Positions 1 through 6,287 of a stretch of 17,053 bases of DNA are shown piece after piece. The DNA is from an uncultured Blautia sp. (GTDB lineage: Bacteria; Bacillota; Clostridia; Lachnospirales; Lachnospiraceae): positions 1-17,053 of the forward strand of contig CAKRYE010000041.1 of assembly GCA_934426285.1 (NCBI GenBank), written 5' to 3'. The notes under the pieces are model-generated. The model did no database searches and had not been told where the DNA came from. It saw only the letters and a list, made by a program, of their open reading frames with translations. How positions within the stretch are numbered: the first letter of the stretch is position 1; each line of letters starts with the position of its first letter. Both the position numbers and the translations under genes were made by a program.

Positions 1-104
1 TGCTTTCCACGTGCTACTATTTCCCATCTGTGCCTTTACTTTCATATAGCCGTCAGGATCAGAATACGGAATTGCCCCTTTCCTGACTGTCTTATCTATC
101 TGCA

Positions 105-133
105 AGTATACAAATACAGATTTTGTTTGTCAA
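105..133 (-). promoter_or_regulatory. sigma-A-type promoter reading off the left edge
   Basis: On the minus strand a TTGACA -35 box (128-133) is separated by 17 nt from a TATACT -10 box (105-110). Transcription would start near position 98 and run leftward out of the window. No convincing start codon with a Shine-Dalgarno lies between 98 and 1, so the driven gene probably begins outside the window. The same stretch lies downstream of the cell-wall hydrolase stop codon, and no terminator hairpin is visible between them. Confidence 0.55.
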
Positions 134-185
134 GAAATTTTACAGATAATTTCGTTTTTCTCTGCCAACTTAAAGTGTTAATGTG

Positions 186-1556
186 TCAGCCTGATATCCA
201 GTCTACAAAGAACATATGACCCTTGTACTGTTCATAATCCAGCTTACTGAAATTCAGGTTCTGCGCCCAGAAAGCCGTGGGAGTCATAAAGAACTTATAG
301 TCAAAATCCTTTTTCTTAAATCCCGGCAGGGTTCTGGCTGTTCCTTTGTTAACATAATCATTAAACATTGCCATTGCCGCTTTTGCAGCTGCATAGGCAT
401 TGGTCCTGTCTTCAAACTGTCCCTTCAGTCGTTTGATCAGAGCACCGTCAATCACAACTGCATACTGGTTCGGTTTTCCCTGATATACCACATAGCGGAT
501 CTGTGACGGAAATTCCTTATACTTGTCCACTGTACAGTTCAGCACGCAGAGAGCCACTGCTTCCATACCCACAAGCCCCTGGTCTCCAGCCTCCGCATCA
601 CATACTGCAGCCAGCAGGTCCAGATCAGAAACTGTGCCGTCAGCAATTCCCGGATGCTCCAGAAACTCTTTCTCCATATAATACCATTTATTATTTTTAG
701 CATCAAATACCTTGACATATTTTCCATCTATCACATAGTTGGAATCTACCTTGGAAGCCACACCGTTTTCATCAAACTTGTAAGTAGCGCCGTCAATAGC
801 CCGGACATCACTGACAACCATGGCACCTGAGGATTCAAAATAATATTTTTTGCCATCCTCCTCCAGCCAGCCGGTCTTCATTTTGCCTGTTTTTTTGTCA
901 AAATAATATTTCTTATTTCCGACAGTGCCAAAGCCCTTCTCATAACGGATGCCTGTAGTCTTGGAGAAATAGTAGTAATCTTCTCCCACCTTCTGAAGTC
1001 CTACATACAGAATTCCAGAAGTCGGATGAAAATATCTGTAATTACCTGCAGAATTCTCAACCCATCCTGTAAGCATCCTGCCGTCTGCTTTGCTGAAATA
1101 ACGTCTCTGTGATTTTTTATCCTGCACCCAGCCGGTAGCCATCACTCCGGAACCACTGTAATAATAATATTTATATCCCTTGGCATCTGTACGCCATCCT
1201 CTGGTAAGCAGGCCTGTCTTCTCATCAAAATAACGGATATTTCCCTTGGAATCCTTCAGATCTCCGGTAACCATATAGCCGGCACCCTTGGTAAAATACC
1301 GGATCACTTTACCGCTGGAATCCTTGGCCCAGCCTTTCAGCTGAACACCTGTAGTTCTGTTAAAATAATATTTTCTGCCATTTAGCTCCAGCCATCCTTT
1401 CTGTCTGGAACCATCCTTGTTTATGTAATAGGTTTTGCCATTCTCAGTGACAAAGCCTGTTTTGGCCGCAGCCGACACAGAAAAACATCCCAGTACAAAA
1501 ACGGCGATCACAGAAAGAAGCAGGCAGCTTTTCCATATGTTCCTATGTTTCTTCAT
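186..1556 (-). CDS. Secreted SleB-type cell-wall hydrolase with choline-binding-like repeats
   Basis: This 456-residue protein has a signal peptide (basic KKHRNIWK, then a hydrophobic core to about residue 30). Residues about 33-290 carry roughly a dozen aromatic-glycine repeats (GW...G..YYF...TG type), as in choline/glucan-binding repeat proteins that hold enzymes on wall polymers. Residues about 310-455 match the SleB/CwlJ-type hydrolase fold (Hydrolase_2): LLAAVCDAEAG with the expected catalytic Glu near 322, then AVALCVLN, FPSQIRYVVYQ and a QF pair near 380. The family contains lytic transglycosylases that cut peptidoglycan. A VLGC stretch at residues 21-24 is a poor lipobox, so signal peptidase I cleavage after SAA seems likelier. 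GGAGAG lies 5 nt before the ATG. The gene is divergent from the Cys-rich small gene. Its substrate and any role in spore germination are not shown by the sequence. Confidence 0.85.
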   Translation of the reverse strand: MKKHRNIWKSCLLLSVIAVFVLGCFSVSAAAKTGFVTENGKTYYINKDGSRQKGWLELNGRKYYFNRTTGVQLKGWAKDSSGKVIRYFTKGAGYMVTGDLKDSKGNIRYFDEKTGLLTRGWRTDAKGYKYYYYSGSGVMATGWVQDKKSQRRYFSKADGRMLTGWVENSAGNYRYFHPTSGILYVGLQKVGEDYYYFSKTTGIRYEKGFGTVGNKKYYFDKKTGKMKTGWLEEDGKKYYFESSGAMVVSDVRAIDGATYKFDENGVASKVDSNYVIDGKYVKVFDAKNNKWYYMEKEFLEHPGIADGTVSDLDLLAAVCDAEAGDQGLVGMEAVALCVLNCTVDKYKEFPSQIRYVVYQGKPNQYAVVIDGALIKRLKGQFEDRTNAYAAAKAAMAMFNDYVNKGTARTLPGFKKKDFDYKFFMTPTAFWAQNLNFSKLDYEQYKGHMFFVDWISG

Positions 1557-1648
1557 GAATACTCTCCATTCTTTTCATACTTATTTTTCGACATTTTATT
1601 GCATTTGTTTTTCACAATCTTTGCATTCTTTACAAAATTGTTACATAC

Positions 1649-1677
1649 ATTATATCCGAATCTAATATTAATGTCAA
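1649..1677 (-). promoter_or_regulatory. Consensus sigma-A promoter of the cell-wall hydrolase
   Basis: On the minus strand a perfect TTGACA (1672-1677) is followed by 17 nt and a perfect TATAAT (1649-1654). The predicted start near 1642 gives a leader of about 85 nt before the ATG at 1556. The match to both boxes and the spacing is exact, suggesting vegetative expression of the hydrolase. Confidence 0.8.
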
Positions 1678-1700
1678 CTTCTATTCGATTTACCCAAGTA

Positions 1701-1727
1701 ACACATTTGCTCCAGGTACATATGATA
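1701..1727 (+). promoter_or_regulatory. Candidate sigma-K-like promoter of the Cys-rich gene
   Basis: CATATGATA at 1719-1727 fits the sporulation sigma-K -10 pattern CATAnnnTA. An AC dinucleotide lies 16 nt upstream (1701-1702), close to the spacing expected for the short sigma-K -35 element. No good sigma-A -35 box is found at 17 nt from TATGAT. The -35 signal is short and could match by chance, so this call is tentative. Confidence 0.35.
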
Positions 1728-1756
1728 GAGTGTAAAGAAATTCTGGAGGAATCAAT

Positions 1757-2059
1757 ATGAGTGATTTAGCTGCTACAAACTGCTGCGACGACAGAGGAGG
1801 ATGTGGATGTAATTCCGGTTGTGACACTAACTGTGGATGCAATATGGGCTGTGGATGTGGATGCGGAAACGGCTGCGGACTCTCCTGCGGAAACAATTCC
1901 TGCTGCAATATCCTTTGGATCATCATTCTCCTTTGCATGTGCGGTAACAATGGATTTGGCGGAGGTAATAGCTGTGGATGTAATGACAACTGCTGGATCA
2001 TTATCATTCTCCTCTGCCTGTGCGGCAATGGCAGTGGATGTAACAACAGCTGCTGCTGA
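1757..2059 (+). CDS. Extremely Cys-rich small protein with duplicated hydrophobic motif (unrecognised)
   Basis: This 100-residue protein contains 24 cysteines and many Gly and Asn residues. The first half (residues 9-50) is made of CGC/CNSGC/CGNGC units. The second half carries two copies of a hydrophobic block, WIIILLCMCGN and WIIIILLCLCGN, each followed by a Gly/Asn/Cys linker, and the copies are also similar at DNA level, so an internal duplication is likely. There is no signal peptide at the N-terminus. A strong GGAGGA lies 6 nt before the ATG. The composition would suit a spore-coat or disulfide-crosslinked structural protein, a metal-binding protein or a small membrane peptide, and the sequence does not decide among these. 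The sigma-K-like promoter and the sigma-E-like promoter of the next unit favour a sporulation role by inference. I do not recognise a named family. Confidence 0.75.
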   Translation: MSDLAATNCCDDRGGCGCNSGCDTNCGCNMGCGCGCGNGCGLSCGNNSCCNILWIIILLCMCGNNGFGGGNSCGCNDNCWIIIILLCLCGNGSGCNNSCC

Positions 2060-2124
2060 CCGGCTGCCGTTTTTCCCTCCCCGGGCAGAGGTTAACCCCT
2101 CTGCCTTTGGGGACGGCTATCCGG
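2060..2124 (+). other. Nested hairpin downstream of the Cys-rich gene
   Basis: Immediately after the stop codon the RNA can form a nested structure. GGCAGAGG (2084-2091) pairs with CCTCTGCC (2098-2105) over a 6-nt loop. Outside it CCCC (2079-2082) pairs with GGGG (2109-2112), CCGT (2067-2070) with ACGG (2113-2116), and CCGG (2060-2063) with CCGG (2121-2124). Only three T follow the inner stem and there is no U tract after the outer stem, so it may be a weak terminator or an mRNA 3' stabiliser rather than a standard intrinsic terminator. Confidence 0.5.
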
Positions 2125-2333
2125 TCTGTCACAGCCAGATGCAGTACCTTTTTCAGCTTCTTCCTTCCTGCGCACGCATTCCAGATCTATTTCATAAAAG
2201 GAATTCCCCTCCATTATCTGTTTTTCTTTCTGATTCTTCATTTTCTCTTCCTCTTTCCTTCTGTTTATAATTTATTATATGTCACAGCTGCCTGCTTCGT
2301 CATAACTATTACCCACTTCCCGTCAAAATTCCT

Positions 2334-2362
2334 TCATATTCTGATAACAAGGGTCATAGAAT
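2334..2362 (+). promoter_or_regulatory. Candidate sigma-E-type sporulation promoter
   Basis: TCATATT (2334-2340), 14 nt, then CATAGAAT (2355-2362) matches the Bacillus sigma-E pattern (kmATATT, 14-nt spacer, CATACAnT) with one mismatch in the -10 box. Transcription would start near 2370, about 50 nt before the ATG at 2421. The rest of the non-coding stretch 2125-2333 is T/C-rich and shows nothing else I can support. Confidence 0.5.
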
Positions 2363-2420
2363 GTTAGGGGCAAAAAATCCCAGGCCTCGCCATCAATCAT
2401 AAACAAAAAGGAGTATCATC

Positions 2421-2783
2421 ATGAATCAGGATTTTATTTCCCAGACTCCTCTGGATCAGATCACAGGTACTGATTACGGGCAGATGCTGAAAGCTGCTAT
2501 TCCTTATCTGCCTGCCAGAAGCCGCCAGATTCTCTCTATTTATGAAAAAGCAATGGAATTTCGAAACACAGTTTCTATTTTTGGAAAAAAGAATTACGAA
2601 TCCGACCTGACTGCTGCAAGTACTGCAGACGCAGATCCCATGGATATGCTTAACGATATCCGTAGCTTTTGCTACGGCCCTGCCAGATCAAAACTGGATC
2701 AGCTTGTGAATATGATGGCAATGGTTCAGATGGTAAGCATCATAAGCCAGCCGGAATACAGAAAGGAGGATTCCAATGAATGA
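2421..2783 (+). CDS. Small hypothetical protein, first of a coupled pair
   Basis: This 120-residue soluble, probably helical protein has no signal peptide or membrane segment. Visible features are an N-terminal polar stretch, the segment AIPYLPARSRQILSIYEKAMEF (residues about 26-47), and a C-terminal MMAMVQMVSII helix followed by a charged tail. AGGAG lies 7 nt before the ATG. Its stop overlaps the start of the next gene by 8 nt, so the two are translationally coupled and probably act together. The upstream sigma-E-like promoter suggests mother-cell expression. I do not recognise the family and assign no function. Confidence 0.7.
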   Translation: MNQDFISQTPLDQITGTDYGQMLKAAIPYLPARSRQILSIYEKAMEFRNTVSIFGKKNYESDLTAASTADADPMDMLNDIRSFCYGPARSKLDQLVNMMAMVQMVSIISQPEYRKEDSNE

Positions 2784-3072
2784 CCCCTTAAATAATAACC
2801 TGAATGATAACTGGATCAACAATCCAAAACTTGCAGATATAGACAAAGCCAAGCTGGAAATGCTCCGCAGCCTGGCTTCACAGGGAAATACAAAAGGCGC
2901 CGGTGAACTCCTGCCTTTCCTGCTGGGAGCAGCCTCCCAGGGTAAGAAAAGCGGTATGAACTTCAGCGCCAATGAAATCTCAACAATCATTGATGTGTTA
3001 AAAGCAGGGAAATCTCCTCAGGAAATCCAAAAGCTTGACAAGGTAGTTCAGCTGATGAAAATGATACGCTGA
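2776..3072 (+). CDS. Small hypothetical protein, second of a coupled pair
   Basis: This 98-residue protein has an Asn/Asp-rich N-terminus (MNDPLNNNLNDNW), a central LLPFLLGAASQGKK segment (about residues 45-58) and a C-terminal helical part ending in basic residues. AGGAGGA (2764-2770) inside the end of the preceding gene is its ribosome binding site, and the reading frames overlap by 8 nt. A hydrophobic, alanine-rich middle flanked by a helix rich in Lys, Ile and Leu suggests a small oligomerising protein. This is composition only. It has no recognised family. It ends 25 bp from the stop codon of the convergent pgsA. Confidence 0.7.
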   Translation: MNDPLNNNLNDNWINNPKLADIDKAKLEMLRSLASQGNTKGAGELLPFLLGAASQGKKSGMNFSANEISTIIDVLKAGKSPQEIQKLDKVVQLMKMIR

Positions 3073-3097
3073 ATTTCTTTGTCAGTCCTGCATTTTA

Positions 3098-3637
3098 TCA
3101 ATCCTGCATGGATAATACTTTCTTGTTCTGCCAGATATAAGTAATCAGAGAAATAATGGTCAAAGCTACTGACAGCCAGATGAAAATCTGTGCCAGCACA
3201 TCAAACACACCTCCCAGATCTGCCAGAAGAAGAATGATCATGATCATCTGAGAAACGGTCTTGAACTTGCCCCAGTAATTCGCTGCAATTACAATCCCAT
3301 TCTCTGCTGCGATCAGGCGGAAACCGCTGATAATAAACTCTCTTGCGATAATGATGATCACAATCCATGCCGGAAGCTTATCCAGCTCAATAAAACAGAT
3401 CATAGCAGAGCAGACCAGAAGCTTGTCTGCCAGAGGATCCATAAATTTTCCGAAATTTGTTACCAGATTATTTTTTCTGGCAATCTTACCGTCAAACCAG
3501 TCTGTAACACTGGCTACCACAAAAATAGCCAGGGATATATAGCGGTTCCATTCTCCGCCCCATCCTGTAAGCATAAACAACACCAGAAATGGTACAAGGA
3601 TCATTCTGGCAACTGTCAATTTATTCGGTGTATTCAT
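3098..3637 (-). CDS. pgsA: CDP-diacylglycerol-glycerol-3-phosphate 3-phosphatidyltransferase
   Basis: This membrane enzyme condenses CDP-diacylglycerol with glycerol 3-phosphate to phosphatidylglycerol phosphate, the committed step to phosphatidylglycerol. The full CDP-alcohol phosphotransferase signature D-x2-DG-x2-AR-x8-G-x3-D-x3-D is present: D46, D49, G50, A53-R54, G63, D67 and D71. Several hydrophobic segments (about residues 8-25, 33-45, 73-105 and 135-170) fit the family's multi-pass topology, and 179 residues is the usual length. Its start overlaps the 3' end of rimO by 17 bp, with an AGGAG 9 nt before the ATG. It is the last gene of the yicC operon. Confidence 0.95.
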   Translation of the reverse strand: MNTPNKLTVARMILVPFLVLFMLTGWGGEWNRYISLAIFVVASVTDWFDGKIARKNNLVTNFGKFMDPLADKLLVCSAMICFIELDKLPAWIVIIIIAREFIISGFRLIAAENGIVIAANYWGKFKTVSQMIMIILLLADLGGVFDVLAQIFIWLSVALTIISLITYIWQNKKVLSMQD

Positions 3638-4958
3638 CTGCCAACACTCCTATCAAATCATATTCCAGCGCGCCAGTCACACGTACCTTTGCAAAATCAC
3701 CGGTCATCAGAAGTTCCCCGGTCTGCACAAAGATATAGCCGTCCACCTTCGGTGCGTCTCCATAAGTTCTGCCGATATAGGCACTTTCGTCTGCCACCTT
3801 GCCCTCAATCATGACAAGCAGCTCCTGGCCAATACGGTCCGTCCCCTTATCATAAGAAATCTCCTGCTGGAGCTCCATGATCTCATCCCTTCGTTCTTCC
3901 TTGATCTCCTCAGGAATCTGGTCCGGCATTCCTGCAGCAGGAGTATCCTCCTCAGGTGAGTAAGTAAATACTCCCAGTCTGTCAAACTCCATTTCGTCCA
4001 CAAATTCCATCAGTTCCTCATGGTCTTCCTCAGTTTCACCCGGAAATCCTGTGATCAAAGTCGTTCTCAGAACAATGTCCGGAATCTCTCCCCGGAGTTT
4101 ATTTACAATATCCACCAGTTCTGCCCTTGTGGTACGTCTTCCCATACGCTTCAGAATCCTGTCACTGGCATGCTGGATCGGAAGATCCAGATAATGGCAT
4201 ATCTTTTTCTCCTCTTTCATGGTCTGGATCAGTTCATCATAAATCTCTTCCGGGTAGCAGTATAACACACGGATCCAGCGAATTCCGCTGATCTTACATA
4301 ATTCCTTCAAAAGAACATGAAGAGATTTTTTTCCGTAAATATCCGTACCGTATACCGTAGTCTCCTGTGCTACCAGGATCAGTTCCTTCACGCCCTCCTC
4401 AGCCATTTCTCTGGCCTGTGCGAGCAGACGTTCCATAGGAACGCTTCGGAATTTACCCCTGAGCTTTGGAATAATACAATAAGTGCAGTGCTTGTCACAG
4501 CCTTCTGCTATCTTCAGATATCCAAAATGGCCGCCTGTAGTCAGAACACGCCTGCCCAAGCTCTCCGGCAGATAATCAATACTCTTGAATTCCTGAAACT
4601 GTTTTCCATCCACAGCTTCCTGGATTGCTCTGTAAATATCCTCATAGGAAGTGGTTCCCAGTACTGCATCTACCTCCGGAACCTCTTCTATGATTTCATT
4701 TTTGTAACGCTGAGCCATACATCCGGTGACGATCAGAGCCTTACAGCTTCCTGCCTTTTTATACTCTGCCATCTCCAGGATTGTATTTACGCTCTCTTCC
4801 TTAGCATCATTAATAAAGCAGCAGGTATTGATAATGATCACCTCTGCCTGTGTTTCATCATCTACGATCTCAAATCCTTTTCTGGTCAGAAGTCCAAGCA
4901 TTTCCTCAGAATCCACCAGATTCTTATCGCAGCCTAATGATACAAATAATAGCTTCAT
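3621..4958 (-). CDS. rimO: Ribosomal protein S12 methylthiotransferase RimO
   Basis: This radical-SAM enzyme adds a methylthio group to a conserved aspartate of ribosomal protein S12. With the start used here the protein is 445 residues. The N-terminal UPF0004 domain has its cluster cysteines at C10 (FVSLGCDKNLVDSE), C46 (INTCCF) and C80 (VTGC). The radical SAM motif CDKHCTYC supplies C154, C158 and C161. A TRAM domain forms the C-terminus (about residue 375 onward). The ATG at 4958 was chosen because GGGAG lies 5 nt before it and MKLLFVSLGCDKNLVDSE is the usual RimO beginning. A TTG at 4970 would add only MGDY. It follows rpoZ by 12 nt and overlaps pgsA. The DKN and LRGKF features separate it from MiaB. 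Confidence 0.95.
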   Translation of the reverse strand: MKLLFVSLGCDKNLVDSEEMLGLLTRKGFEIVDDETQAEVIIINTCCFINDAKEESVNTILEMAEYKKAGSCKALIVTGCMAQRYKNEIIEEVPEVDAVLGTTSYEDIYRAIQEAVDGKQFQEFKSIDYLPESLGRRVLTTGGHFGYLKIAEGCDKHCTYCIIPKLRGKFRSVPMERLLAQAREMAEEGVKELILVAQETTVYGTDIYGKKSLHVLLKELCKISGIRWIRVLYCYPEEIYDELIQTMKEEKKICHYLDLPIQHASDRILKRMGRRTTRAELVDIVNKLRGEIPDIVLRTTLITGFPGETEEDHEELMEFVDEMEFDRLGVFTYSPEEDTPAAGMPDQIPEEIKEERRDEIMELQQEISYDKGTDRIGQELLVMIEGKVADESAYIGRTYGDAPKVDGYIFVQTGELLMTGDFAKVRVTGALEYDLIGVLADEYTE

Positions 4959-4970
4959 ATAATCTCCCAA

Positions 4971-5336
4971 TCAGTTTTCTTCTGTCTCAGTTTCAGCAGC
5001 AGTCTCCTCTGTTACCTCTGTCTCAGTTTCAGCCACAGTCTCTTCAGCAGCTGCATCAGCCTGTACAGCTTCTGCTGTTTCTGCTGTCTCCTCTGTCTCC
5101 TCTTCAGGTGCCAGGATCTTTACCTGTCCCTGATATAATTCATCAATAGCAATAGAAAGGGGCTTTTTACCTGCTGCACCAGCTACCATAGGTTTTGCTC
5201 CTGCGATCAGCTGACGTGCACGCTTGCTGGCAGCAAGTACCAGGGAATAACGGCTGTTGATGGACATTGTGGTATCATCGTCCTCATTGTTTGTGTTGAT
5301 TGCCTCAATTAATTCTGTATAAGATGGATGTATCAT
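4971..5336 (-). CDS. rpoZ: RNA polymerase omega subunit with acidic C-terminal tail
   Basis: Omega helps assemble and stabilise RNA polymerase. The N-terminal 75 residues carry the family core: MIHPSYTELIE, then SRYSLVLAASKRARQLIAG (residues 28-46) and KKPLSIAIDELYQG (57-70). From about residue 77 to 121 the protein is a low-complexity tail of Glu, Thr, Ala and Val with no Lys, Arg or aromatic residue, which is longer than in the standard short omega and is probably disordered. GGAG lies 7 nt before the ATG. It lies between gmk (47-nt gap) and rimO (12-nt gap), as in many Firmicutes. Confidence 0.92.
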   Translation of the reverse strand: MIHPSYTELIEAINTNNEDDDTTMSINSRYSLVLAASKRARQLIAGAKPMVAGAAGKKPLSIAIDELYQGQVKILAPEEETEETAETAEAVQADAAAEETVAETETEVTEETAAETETEEN

Positions 5337-5383
5337 TTATATTCTCCTTTCATTTTTAATGGCTTTGCCATAATAGTTATCTT

Positions 5384-6007
5384 TTATTTCTGAAAAGCTT
5401 TGGTCTGTCTCTGAATGTCCTCAATAAAATCAATATTTCTGGATGCTCTGGAATGCTCGCTTACAATAATATCATGAAGATGATCCACACATTCCTCCAC
5501 ATCATCATTAACCAGAATATAATCATACTGATCCATGCCTTTTGCTTCTTCTCCGGCTCTGGCCAGCCGGTCTGCAATTACCTGATCAGTTTCTGTTCCT
5601 CTGCCTTTGAGACGCTTTTCCAGCTCTGCCACTGTAGGCGGGGTTACAAATACCAGTAAAGCCTCCGGTATTTTTTCTTTTACTTTCATTGCCCCCTGGA
5701 TCTCAATCTCCAGGATCACATTCCTGCCTGCTGAAAGCTGCTCTTCTACATAAGAACGGGGAGTACCGTAATAATTCTCCACATACTGGGCATATTCGAT
5801 CAGCGCATCCTCTCTGATCAGCTGCTCAAACTCTTCCCTGCTGCGGAAAAAGTAAGCAATGCCGTCTTCCTCACCTGGGCGGGGTGCTCTGGTAGTCACG
5901 GAAACAGACAGTGCATAGTCATCATATTTCTCAAGAAGACGCTTCATCACTGTGCCTTTACCTGCACCTGAAAAGCCGGAAACTACAACTAAAATTCCTT
6001 TACTCAT
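5384..6007 (-). CDS. gmk: Guanylate kinase
   Basis: This enzyme phosphorylates GMP to GDP with ATP. The 207-residue product begins MSKGILVVVSGFSGAGKGTV, with the P-loop GFSGAGKGT at about residues 11-19. SVTTRAPRPGEEDGIAYFF and the YGTPRSYVEEQL segment form the GMP-binding part, and ILEIEIQGA lies in the core. The open frame extends 31 codons upstream, but the ATG at 6007 is preceded by GGGAG at 6 nt and gives the usual family start and length. It overlaps the remA stop by 8 nt (ATGAGTAA), indicating coupling. Confidence 0.95.
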   Translation of the reverse strand: MSKGILVVVSGFSGAGKGTVMKRLLEKYDDYALSVSVTTRAPRPGEEDGIAYFFRSREEFEQLIREDALIEYAQYVENYYGTPRSYVEEQLSAGRNVILEIEIQGAMKVKEKIPEALLVFVTPPTVAELEKRLKGRGTETDQVIADRLARAGEEAKGMDQYDYILVNDDVEECVDHLHDIIVSEHSRASRNIDFIEDIQRQTKAFQK

Positions 6008-6278
6008 GAACTTCTCCCTTATCTTCATATTCATATATTTCTGCAAACCTGCGGGCGATGGTTTCAGGTTGCAGTGCGCTGAGAACCAGATAATCATCAC
6101 TGGTAACGATCACTGCTTTGGTTTTCCTGCCCTGGGTTGCATCGATCAATGACCTGGTTCCTCTGACACTCTGCACCATACGCTTCACCGGTGCAGCATC
6201 AGGGCTGACCACAGCCACGATTTTCTGTGAATTCACTACATTTCCAAATCCTATATTAATCAGTCTGGCCACCGTCAT
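6000..6278 (-). CDS. remA: RemA-family DNA-binding regulator (DUF370)
   Basis: This 92-residue protein matches the RemA/DUF370 family: LINIGFGNVV, then SPDAAPVKRMVQSVRGTRSLIDATQGRKTKAVIVTSDDYLVLSALQPETIARRF (residues about 25-78). In Bacillus subtilis RemA activates biofilm-matrix and osmoprotection genes by binding DNA as an oligomeric ring. Its targets in this organism are unknown. Its place between yicC and gmk is the conserved Firmicute arrangement. AAGGAT precedes the ATG, and the gene starts 9 nt after the yicC stop. Confidence 0.9.
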   Translation of the reverse strand: MTVARLINIGFGNVVNSQKIVAVVSPDAAPVKRMVQSVRGTRSLIDATQGRKTKAVIVTSDDYLVLSALQPETIARRFAEIYEYEDKGEVHE

Positions 6279-6287
6279 CCATCCTTT

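Noticed and set aside
1..100. Possible minus-strand coding start (MKVKAQMG...) at the left edge
   Set aside because: The ATG has no Shine-Dalgarno and the frame is only a few codons long inside the window, so it cannot be supported.
1690..2046. 118-residue minus-strand frame rich in Pro, His and Gln
   Set aside because: It mirrors the repetitive Cys/Gly codons of the Cys-rich gene and overlaps the divergent promoters.
1800..2050. Short repeated DNA units resembling a CRISPR array
   Set aside because: The units are Cys/Gly codons of variable spacing with no constant repeat and unique spacers.
1803..2270. 155-residue plus-strand frame overlapping the Cys-rich gene
   Set aside because: It has no ribosome binding site and only restates the Gly/Cys repeats in another frame, and the frame at 1757 has a strong GGAGGA.
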